From: Dehalococcoidia bacterium
Lineage (GTDB): Bacteria; Chloroflexota; Dehalococcoidia; JACVQG01; JAHKAY01
Length of the DNA: 5,680 bases
Direction of reading: 5' to 3'
Assembly: GCA_030744635.1 (NCBI GenBank)
Contig: JASLQE010000014.1
Span: 1-5,680 of the forward strand
The position numbers and the translations under genes were made by a program. Positions 1-4,959 of this stretch are shown here, piece after piece (positions within the stretch are counted from its first letter, which is position 1; every line of letters begins with the position of its first letter). The notes below the pieces were generated by a model. The model did not search any database and had not been told where the DNA came from. It saw only the letters and a list, made by a program, of their open reading frames with translations.

Positions 1-48
1 CCCTAACTTTTGCGCTGCTCTCTTCGTATCTTCAAATTCTCTAAACAT
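1..48 (-). CDS. N-terminus of a leftward gene, product unknown (partial)
   Basis: On the minus strand an ATG at 48-46 opens a frame that stays open for the 16 codons left before the window edge, reading MFREFEDTKRAAQKLG. The start is supported by context: a perfect consensus promoter lies directly upstream and its predicted transcription start coincides with this ATG, so the mRNA would be leaderless and no Shine-Dalgarno is expected. The visible residues are charged and hydrophilic, with no signal peptide or membrane segment, which fits a cytoplasmic protein. Genes diverging from rdhA are often regulators in organohalide respirers, so a regulator is a reasonable guess, but 16 residues do not identify a family. 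The existence of the gene is inferred from promoter plus open frame. Confidence 0.55.
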   Translation of the reverse strand, partial: MFREFEDTKRAAQKLG

Positions 49-54
49 AGCTGT

Positions 55-83
55 ATTATATACCTATGCGATAGTGTTGTCAA
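55..83 (-). promoter_or_regulatory. Consensus sigma-70 promoter pointing left
   Basis: Read on the minus strand, positions 83-78 give TTGACA and 60-55 give TATAAT, both perfect consensus hexamers, with exactly 17 bp between them. Counting from the -10 puts +1 at about position 48, which is the A of the ATG of the partial leftward gene. The combination of two perfect hexamers and the ideal spacer is unlikely by chance in a short region. Confidence 0.8.
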
Positions 84-96
84 GAGGGTAGGTATA
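59..96. promoter_or_regulatory. Inverted repeat, candidate operator between divergent promoters
   Basis: TATACCTA at 59-66 is matched by its exact reverse complement TAGGTATA at 89-96, with a 22-nt spacer. The arms are 30 bp apart, about three helical turns. The left arm overlaps the leftward -10 (55-60) and the right arm overlaps the rightward TATAAT (93-98). A dimeric or tetrameric regulator bound here would touch both promoters. A second small palindrome, TACCGTCGGTA, lies at 111-121. The repeat is seen directly; the operator role is inferred. Confidence 0.4.
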
Positions 97-98
97 AT
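93..98 (+). promoter_or_regulatory. Candidate -10 element for rdhA
   Basis: TATAAT at 93-98 is a perfect -10 hexamer about 140 bp before the rdhA start. At 16-18 bp spacing no recognisable -35 is present (for example GATAGT at 70-75), and there is no TG extension, so it would be a weak promoter or one needing an activator. A competing rightward candidate is TTCAAA (31-36), 17 bp, TATTAT (54-59), which fits less well because it lies inside the leftward gene and promoter. Confidence 0.35.
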
Positions 99-237
99 CA
101 GGTTGCCCCTTACCGTCGGTATATCTCTGTGGTATGAGACAAGGTGATGGGATGTGATGCAAGGGCACTCTCTAACAAGAATATGGAGTTGATTAGTTCA
201 CTGAGTAAAGAAATGCTGTAAGGGGGGAAAGAGAAAG

Positions 238-1530
238 ATGACAATCGAGATTAAGGGGCATACAGAAAGAGGCACGGCCCTACAGGGCAAAGGCCGTAGC
301 GCCGCCGGGATATATGAGACGCAACCCTACTATCAGCGCTTCAACCAGAAGAACAATATGACCCGTCAACCCTTTTGGAGCCCGGAGGCGGGGGAACTCA
401 CCCGCAAGAGGCACCACAAACTGAAGACGCTCATTGAGAAAAATGCCGCGGGCTATGGACTGATAGACTGGGCTTTCTACAACGGCTCCAACGCCAATAT
501 GGTCGGCACCGGCTTTAGCATCAACTGGCCCAACCGGAGGGGTAATTTCTGGCAGCCCCTATCCAGGCTGGCCCAACCCCAGGGGTTGTTACCTGCATAT
601 CAAAGTTACGGAAAAGTCCAGGCCGACCCGGCCACTGCAACTCTACTGGTGCGAAAGGCGGCCCGGCAGTTCGGCGCAGACCAGGTGGGGTTCTGCCTTT
701 TGGATAGGAAGTGGGTATATTCCCACTGGTTAGACGAGGAGACCAAACAGGACTATCCCATCAAGTTCTCCGATGAGCCGGGGTATGACGCAAACTGGGA
801 ACCCGGCCAGTTAGCAGATAATACCCTGGTAATCCCCAAGGAAATGGAATATGTCATCGTCCTTATCCACGAAATGGACGATGAGGGCATGCGCACGGCC
901 CCCGCCCTGACCCAGATGGCCACCACCCTCACTGCCTATTCCCGGATATCATTCACCACCGTCATGCTGGCCGAGTTTATCCGCGGCCTGGGATATAATG
1001 CCATACCCAGCGCCAACGATACCGCCCTCAACATCCCCCTGGCTATAGATGCCGGTCTGGGGGAGCTGGGAAGGAACGCCAAGCTTATTACCCCCAAGTT
1101 CGGCCCTCGCTGCCGGATTTCCAAGGTGATAACCGACCTGCCCATAGTGCCCGGGGAGCCAGCGCTGTGGGGGGTGACGCAGTTCTGTGATGTATGCCAG
1201 AAATGTGCCAGGAAATGCCCCTGTGGGGCCATACCTGCGGGCGGGCGGAGCTTTGAGCCCGTAGGCGTGTATAACCAGCGCGGCGTCCTACAGTGGCAGT
1301 TGAACCACCTGAAATGTTACGAGTACTGGGCCGAGGTAGGCACCAACTGCGGCGTCTGCATCAGGGTCTGCCCCTTTAACAAGCCCAGCCATTGGAGCCA
1401 CGATATGACGCGGTGGGTTATCAGGCGGGGCATCCAACAAGTGGACTCACTTATCGTGCGGCTGGATGATGTCATGGGCTATGGTAGGTTCCAGAGTCCG
1501 GAAAGCTTCTGGAACGGTAAGGGAGTCTGA
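238..1530 (+). CDS. rdhA: Reductive dehalogenase-family corrinoid/iron-sulfur protein without a Tat signal
   Basis: A 430-residue protein of the reductive dehalogenase family, enzymes that use a corrinoid and two [4Fe-4S] clusters to remove halogen from organic substrates. Cluster motif 1 is C317-x2-C320-x2-C323-x3-C327-P. Motif 2 is C360-x10-C371-x2-C374-x3-C378-P, the variant with a displaced first cysteine common in the family. The core segments AEFIRGLGY, GLGELGRNAK and GPRCR...VITDLP are typical. Y234, N260 and R293 have exactly the spacing of the PceA active-site residues Tyr246, Asn272 and Arg305 as I recall them, so the halide-removing site appears intact. The start is firm: AAGGGGGG lies about 10 nt upstream and an in-frame TGA sits at 202-204. 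There is no twin-arginine motif or hydrophobic stretch at the N-terminus, and no rdhB-like membrane anchor follows, so a soluble cytoplasmic location is likely. Substrate cannot be told; a distantly related corrinoid enzyme (queuosine-reductase-like) is less likely given the length. Confidence 0.88.
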   Translation: MTIEIKGHTERGTALQGKGRSAAGIYETQPYYQRFNQKNNMTRQPFWSPEAGELTRKRHHKLKTLIEKNAAGYGLIDWAFYNGSNANMVGTGFSINWPNRRGNFWQPLSRLAQPQGLLPAYQSYGKVQADPATATLLVRKAARQFGADQVGFCLLDRKWVYSHWLDEETKQDYPIKFSDEPGYDANWEPGQLADNTLVIPKEMEYVIVLIHEMDDEGMRTAPALTQMATTLTAYSRISFTTVMLAEFIRGLGYNAIPSANDTALNIPLAIDAGLGELGRNAKLITPKFGPRCRISKVITDLPIVPGEPALWGVTQFCDVCQKCARKCPCGAIPAGGRSFEPVGVYNQRGVLQWQLNHLKCYEYWAEVGTNCGVCIRVCPFNKPSHWSHDMTRWVIRRGIQQVDSLIVRLDDVMGYGRFQSPESFWNGKGV

Positions 1531-1541
1531 AAAGAGACCCC
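1521..1541 (+). terminator. Hairpin at the rdhA stop codon, weak terminator candidate
   Basis: GGG-A-GTCT at 1521-1528 pairs with AGACCCC at 1535-1541 (seven pairs, one bulged A) around the loop GAAAAG. It overlaps the rdhA stop codon. No T-run follows on either strand, so intrinsic termination is doubtful; it may only be an mRNA 3'-end structure. Confidence 0.25.
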
Positions 1542-1548
1542 TGCTAAG

Positions 1549-1716
1549 CTAAAGCTGCCGTAATTTGGGGTCTAAAGCGTCTCTGAGCCAGTCCCCCAGC
1601 AAGGTGAGGGCCAAGACCATCAGCACAATAGCTACACCTGGAAGGGTGGCTGCCCACCAGGCAGTAGCCAGGTATTCCCGGCCCTCGGCAACCATGCCTC
1701 CCCATGGGTCTTTGGA
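1549..1716 (-). pseudogene. C-terminal remnant of a DppC/OppC-type peptide ABC transporter permease
   Basis: Read on the minus strand, this frame gives about 56 residues ending at a TAG (1551-1549). They include WGGMVAEGREYLATA, then a hydrophobic segment LPGVAIVLMVLALTLLG, then DWLRDALDPKLRQL. This is the classic ending of DppC/OppC-family inner-membrane permeases: the [WG..M..EGREYL] loop, the last transmembrane helix, and the closing GD.LRDALDP.L signature. Homology stops abruptly around SKDP (about 1716); the frame upstream becomes unrelated and hits a TGA at 1764-1762. The gene has therefore lost all but its last fifth, including the other membrane helices and the ATPase-contacting EAA loop, and has no promoter or start. 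The natural stop codon is preserved just 18 nt past the end of the convergent rdhA. The retained, still open reading frame suggests fairly recent truncation or a rearrangement breakpoint near 1716. Confidence 0.8.
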
Positions 1717-1970
1717 GCAATATCCCGTTGTGGCCGTCCAAGAATGACGAAATCCCCTATGTCAGGAATGCCACAATAGTCCAATCGGCTGGCTAACCTG
1801 TTTACCCGTGTGTGTGGTGTAGGCGGCGATTCCGGACAAGCCCTTTATATATTTAACAAATTTCCGAAACTTGCCTGCCCTAAGGGACCCCCGAAAACAG
1901 CGCATCCGCATTCTCGCTCACCCCAAAGCTACGTTAAGATGATACCCCGGGTGATCCTCCAGAATGAACC

Positions 1971-2095
1971 TCAACCCGTATCCAGCTATTCAATAGCCTG
2001 GCTTATGTGCTTCCCTGTGAGAGATAGACTTCGGTTGTAGCCATATTGCTATGCCCCATTAGCTACCAAATGGCTCCTGCTCTTGAGAAAGCGCA
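1971..2095 (-). pseudogene. C-terminal remnant of a tyrosine recombinase (phage-integrase family)
   Basis: Minus-strand translation from 2062 down to 2006 reads LMGHSNMATTEVYLSQGST, matching the end of the tyrosine recombinase catalytic domain: the LGHS-type block carrying the catalytic His/Trp-position residue and the T-T-x-x-Y block with the nucleophilic tyrosine (TTEVY). Just upstream, in the same frame, AFSRAGAIW is followed by an in-frame TAG at 2065-2063, where functional relatives have an uninterrupted helix. Downstream, a TAA (2005-2003) ends the frame, but in the neighbouring frame SQAIE-stop-LDTG-stop continues to about 1971, resembling the usual integrase tail. At least two stops and one frameshift therefore separate it from function. 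The upstream H-x-x-R block and the N-terminal core-binding domain are not recognisable. It is a dead mobile-element integrase. Which element it belonged to cannot be told. Confidence 0.72.
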
Positions 2096-2194
2096 GACTT
2101 GTAGGCTCGGCTTGCGTGCGTCCTCGGAGCTTACTTTCTGTGCATAAAGGCGAGGCATTTCCGGGGTGGTGTGCCTCAGAAGAGAGGCTATCCA

Positions 2195-2217
2195 GACCCT
2201 GCGTGATAGGCAGGGTT
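2195..2217 (-). terminator. Hairpin downstream of the DUF3786 gene
   Basis: ACCCTGC at 2196-2202 pairs perfectly with GCAGGGT at 2210-2216 around a 7-nt loop, with a further G-T pair outside. It lies 27 nt past the stop codon of the minus-strand gene ending at 2244, the right place for a transcript end. There is no T-run after it on the minus strand, so it is at best a weak or factor-assisted terminator. Confidence 0.3.
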
Positions 2218-2243
2218 GCGAACGCACCGGGGCATTGCCCTAC

Positions 2244-2897
2244 TCAGCCGCCCCGGCGGGCCACCATCTCCCGGCTCAGGTAGCCCCCCAGTATGGATAG
2301 GTCCTCGGTGGGCAGGTAGTGGGAGGCGCTGGCGTCGAAGAGCACCGCTGCAGAGGCGGGCATCTCTTCGTCCCCCAGATATAGCACCACACCCATGGGG
2401 ATGTTGGGCAACACCATGAAGCGGAACCCGGCGTCCCCGGTGCGGCTCATGGGGAGGCCCCCCAGGCCCTCTCCAGCACGTTGGAAGCCTTCGATGTCGG
2501 TGCCGAAGGCCTGCACCAGAGGCCGTATACCCATGCCTTGAAACCTAGCGTCAAATAGAAAGGCACCGGGCAGCAGGCGGTATGTTATCCAGCTATCGGC
2601 TACCGCAGTGCCATCTGCGGTGAGCAGGTAGTGAAGCAGGATAAGGCGTAGCCAGGGTGATGCCGGTGTCTCCCCCTCTGCCTCCGTCACCTCCCCGGAA
2701 GGGAACGCCATGCGGAAGGTGCGGCCAAGTAATCTTACGGTAAAGAAACCGCTCTCATAGCTGCATCCGCTACGGGCTGCGGCTACCGGCGGGTTTAGGT
2801 CGGGGAGGCGGGCGGTGGCTATCTGGAGACCTTGCTGCCACCGTGTGCCCGGCCCGATACCCCCCCCGGTACCCCCAGGGAGTAAGCTTTGCGACAT
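2244..2897 (-). CDS. DUF3786 domain-containing protein
   Basis: A 217-residue protein that I assign to the DUF3786 family, whose function is unknown to me. Family-like features run from about residue 43 to 205: a beta-rich start (FFTVRLLGRTFRM), then LILLHYLLTADG near 84-96, W103, RLLPGAFLFDARF (107-119), GD at 154-155, and the strongest block, LPNIPMGVVLYLGDEEMP followed by LFDASASHYLPTEDL (163-200). No membrane segment, signal peptide or cysteine cluster is present, so it should be cytoplasmic. The first ~18 residues are glycine-rich and unlike the family, and contain a run of eight G at DNA level. The ATG at 2897 has no Shine-Dalgarno, but an extended -10 places transcription start about 2 nt before it. 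It is transcribed divergently from ftsH. Identification rests on remembered family pattern; the exact start is less certain than the domain. Confidence 0.75.
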   Translation of the reverse strand: MSQSLLPGGTGGGIGPGTRWQQGLQIATARLPDLNPPVAAARSGCSYESGFFTVRLLGRTFRMAFPSGEVTEAEGETPASPWLRLILLHYLLTADGTAVADSWITYRLLPGAFLFDARFQGMGIRPLVQAFGTDIEGFQRAGEGLGGLPMSRTGDAGFRFMVLPNIPMGVVLYLGDEEMPASAAVLFDASASHYLPTEDLSILGGYLSREMVARRGG

Positions 2898-2904
2898 CTC
2901 AAGG

Positions 2905-2950
2905 CATTATAGCAGTACCTGCGGGAAGCCGCCTCATTACAGCGGTATCT
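2905..2950. repeat. Imperfect 16-bp direct repeat in the divergent promoter region
   Basis: CATTATAGCAGTACCT (2905-2920) and CATTACAGCGGTATCT (2935-2950) agree at 13 of 16 positions; all three differences are transitions. The copies start 30 bp apart, about three helical turns. The first contains the extended -10 of the minus-strand gene, and the second lies between the two divergent promoters. It could be a pair of regulator sites or a duplicated promoter element. Confidence 0.5.
2906..2914 (-). promoter_or_regulatory. Extended -10 promoter of the DUF3786 gene
   Basis: On the minus strand 2914-2906 reads TGCTATAAT, a perfect TGn-TATAAT extended -10. No -35 is recognisable at 16-18 bp, as is usual for this promoter class. 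The predicted +1 is near 2899, two bases before the ATG at 2897, implying an essentially leaderless mRNA and explaining the absent ribosome binding site. Confidence 0.65.
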
Positions 2951-2963
2951 TGTCTTTTTTCTA

Positions 2964-2972
2964 TGGTATAAT
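2964..2972 (+). promoter_or_regulatory. Extended -10 promoter of the ftsH operon
   Basis: TGGTATAAT at 2964-2972 is a perfect extended -10, preceded by a T-rich stretch (six T at 2955-2960) and no clear -35. Predicted +1 is near 2979, giving a leader of about 27 nt before the ftsH ATG. A GGGGG run at 2988-2992, about 13 nt before the ATG, is the only possible ribosome binding site. Confidence 0.65.
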
Positions 2973-3005
2973 GATGTTGAGCGAGCCGGGGGTCTGTCTG
3001 ACAAC

Positions 3006-4940
3006 ATGGAGCGTTGGTTCAAGAGCAGCTTTATATACCTATTGCTGGTGGTGGCGGCGGTAATCCTCATCACCAGTCTTTTTCCTATGTCCCGCCAGGA
3101 AGAAAAAGTGCCCCTGAACCGTATTCTGGAGCTGGCCAAGTCCGGTGAGATAATAACTCTGGAGCAGAACGGTAACTCCCTTATAGCCACCTCCCGCAAC
3201 CCCGAGCTGTTCAAGATGAAGACCGCTTTTGTGGGCAGCACCGGTGAGCTGTACGAAATGCTCCGGGAGCAGGGAGTAACCATCGGGGGCTCTCAGGGTG
3301 TTGAAGTAATCGTCCGGGAGGCCAGCCGGTTCAGCCTGGGGGGCCTGCTCACCACCTTCCTGCCCCTCATTTTCGTCGGCGCACTGCTCTTTTTCCTGCT
3401 GCATCGTGCTCAGGGTGCCAACTCGCAGGCCCTCAGCTTCGGCCGTAGCCGGGCGCGCACTGTGGGGGTGAGCAACCGGCCCCAGGTGACCTTTGCCGAT
3501 GTCGCTGGGGTTGAAGAGGCGAAGGAGGAGCTTCATGAGGTGGTGGAGTTCCTGCGCTCCCCGGAAAAGTTCCACTCGCTGGGGGCACGCATCCCCCGGG
3601 GCATACTGGTGGTGGGCCCTCCAGGGACGGGCAAGACCCTGCTGGCCAAGGCAGTCGCTGGAGAAGCCGCTGTGCCTTTCCTGTCCATTTCCGGCAGCGA
3701 GTTCGTGGAGATGTTCGTGGGCGTCGGCGCTTCGCGAGTGCGGGACCTGTTTGAGCAGGCAAAGCAACATGCACCCTGTATCATCTTCGTAGACGAAATT
3801 GACGCCGTGGGCCGCCACCGCGGTGCCGGCCTGGGAGGCAGCCATGACGAGAGGGAACAGACCCTGAACCAGATTCTGGTGGAGATGGATGGCTTTGATA
3901 CCAACACCAATGTAATCGTCATCGCCGCCACCAACCGACCCGATATCCTGGACCCGGCCCTGCTCCGCCCCGGCCGCTTTGACCGTCAGGTGGTCCTGGA
4001 CCGACCCGATATCCAGGGGCGCAAGGCCATTCTTGAGGTCCACGCCAAGGGCAAGCCCTTGGACTCCACGGTGGAGCTGATGGCGCTCGCCAAACAGACC
4101 CCCGGATTCACCGGAGCAGACCTGGCCAACCTCCTCAACGAGGCCGCTATCCTGGCCGCAAGGCGCAACAAGACCACCGTGGGCACATCCGAGCTTGAGG
4201 AAGCCGTTGACCGGCTCATCGCCGGACCTCAGAAGAAAAGCCGTATCATCAGCCCCAAGGACAAAGAGGTGGTGGCCTACCACGAGTCTGGTCACGCTCT
4301 GGTAGCCCGCATCCTGCCCAACGCTGACCCGGTGCACAAGATTTCCATAGTGGCCCGGGGGATGATGGGTGGCTACACCCGCCTGCTTCCCACCGAGGAC
4401 CGCCACCTGTGGACCCAGGCCCAGCTATACGATACGCTGGCTGTCACCCTGGGTGGGCGGGTGGCTGAAGAGGTCTTCTTCGGCGAGGTCAGCACCGGCG
4501 CCCAGCATGACATTGAGCAGGTCACCAAAATCGCCCGCAAGATGGTGACCGAATACGGTATGAGCAAGAACCTGGGGCCCCGCACCTATGGCCGCAAGGA
4601 GGAGCTGGTCTTCCTGGGCAAGGAGATATCAGAGCAGCGCAACTACGGCGACAAGGTGGCTGACCTCATAGACGATGAAATCCAGGTCCTCATCCAACAC
4701 TGCTATCAGGTAGCCAGGGATATCCTTAACCAGCACAGGGACAAGCTGGAGAAACTGGCCCGCCAGCTTGTTGAGTCGGAGACCCTGGACAGGGAGGAGT
4801 TGGACAAGCTGTTAGCGGAATTGCCGGCATCCACTACCCCCCCGGTCACCAAGGGGCGGGTCAGGCGCAAGGCCAGCATCAAGGGGAAGGCCGTGACCGG
4901 CAAGCTGACCAAGAAGCCGACACTCCAGCCGGCATCCTAA
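3006..4940 (+). CDS. ftsH: Membrane-bound ATP-dependent zinc metalloprotease FtsH
   Basis: A 644-residue FtsH, a normal family length. The hexameric enzyme uses ATP to pull damaged or regulatory proteins from membrane and cytoplasm into a protease chamber. Order of parts: transmembrane helix 1 (about 8-26), a short extracytoplasmic domain (about 30-110), transmembrane helix 2 (about 112-133), AAA+ module with Walker A GPPGTGKT (204-211), pore-loop MFVG (236-239), Walker B FVDEID (261-266, D263/E264), sensor-1 ATN (308-310) and arginine-finger block RPGRFDR (321-327). The M41 protease domain has the zinc motif HESGH (426-430) and D502 as likely third zinc ligand. All catalytic residues are present. 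The last 29 residues (616-644) hold ten Lys/Arg and no acidic residue, an unusual cationic tail. It has its own extended -10 promoter and is followed by moaD after 19 nt, so it probably heads an operon. Confidence 0.97.
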   Translation: MERWFKSSFIYLLLVVAAVILITSLFPMSRQEEKVPLNRILELAKSGEIITLEQNGNSLIATSRNPELFKMKTAFVGSTGELYEMLREQGVTIGGSQGVEVIVREASRFSLGGLLTTFLPLIFVGALLFFLLHRAQGANSQALSFGRSRARTVGVSNRPQVTFADVAGVEEAKEELHEVVEFLRSPEKFHSLGARIPRGILVVGPPGTGKTLLAKAVAGEAAVPFLSISGSEFVEMFVGVGASRVRDLFEQAKQHAPCIIFVDEIDAVGRHRGAGLGGSHDEREQTLNQILVEMDGFDTNTNVIVIAATNRPDILDPALLRPGRFDRQVVLDRPDIQGRKAILEVHAKGKPLDSTVELMALAKQTPGFTGADLANLLNEAAILAARRNKTTVGTSELEEAVDRLIAGPQKKSRIISPKDKEVVAYHESGHALVARILPNADPVHKISIVARGMMGGYTRLLPTEDRHLWTQAQLYDTLAVTLGGRVAEEVFFGEVSTGAQHDIEQVTKIARKMVTEYGMSKNLGPRTYGRKEELVFLGKEISEQRNYGDKVADLIDDEIQVLIQHCYQVARDILNQHRDKLEKLARQLVESETLDREELDKLLAELPASTTPPVTKGRVRRKASIKGKAVTGKLTKKPTLQPAS

Positions 4941-4946
4941 GGCCTC

Positions 4947-4956
4947 CAGTATACTG
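4947..4956. repeat. 10-bp perfect palindrome before moaD
   Basis: CAGTATACTG is its own reverse complement and ends 3 nt before the moaD ATG, where a Shine-Dalgarno would be expected. It also contains TATACT, five of six matches to a -10, without a -35. Its significance is unclear; moaD may rely on coupling to ftsH translation. Confidence 0.3.
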
Positions 4957-4959
4957 ACT

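Larger units (their letters stand above)
1531..2243. other. Gene-poor stretch with decayed gene remnants
   Basis: Seven hundred bases without an intact gene. Two recognisable minus-strand gene ends lie here, a peptide-permease C-terminus at 1549-1716 and a tyrosine-recombinase C-terminus at about 1971-2095, each given separately. Between them (about 1717-1970) the sequence is more AT-rich, with an AT-only patch near 1846-1860, and I recognise no product in any frame. From 2096 to 2243 the only structure I see is the hairpin near 2196-2216. No tRNA, CRISPR or terminal inverted repeat was seen. The arrangement suggests an old insertion or deletion scar beside rdhA. Confidence 0.7.

Noticed and set aside
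77..98. TTGTCA plus TATAAT on the plus strand as a rightward promoter
   Set aside because: The hexamers are only 10 bp apart, far too close for sigma-70. The same TTGTCA bases are better explained as part of the TTGACA -35 on the minus strand.
189..217. TTGATT with an AATGCT -10 just before rdhA
   Set aside because: Poor -10, and its start site would fall inside the rdhA ribosome binding site.
936..1232. 98-codon minus-strand frame inside rdhA
   Set aside because: Shadow of the conserved iron-sulfur region of rdhA; no family resemblance and no ribosome binding site.
1565..1747. Plus- and minus-strand frames of about 60 codons over the permease remnant
   Set aside because: They are out of register with the frame that gives the clear DppC/OppC ending, so they are shadows of it.
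1861..1886. Small palindromes TTTCCGAAA and CCCTAAGGG in the gene-poor stretch
   Set aside because: Nine bases each, with no linked promoter or gene; expected by chance at this length.
1810..2040. 76-codon plus-strand frame in the gap after rdhA
   Set aside because: Overlaps the integrase remnant that reads on the other strand; composition looks random and there is no convincing ribosome binding site.
2083..2419. Two plus-strand frames running into the DUF3786 gene
   Set aside because: Arginine- and proline-rich translations typical of out-of-frame GC-rich DNA; they overlap the conserved C-terminal block of the minus-strand gene.
3039..4406. Long open frame (455 codons) on the strand opposite ftsH
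   Set aside because: It lies entirely antisense to a textbook FtsH with all catalytic motifs. Its product is low in recognisable structure, and GC-rich codons on one strand commonly leave the opposite strand open.
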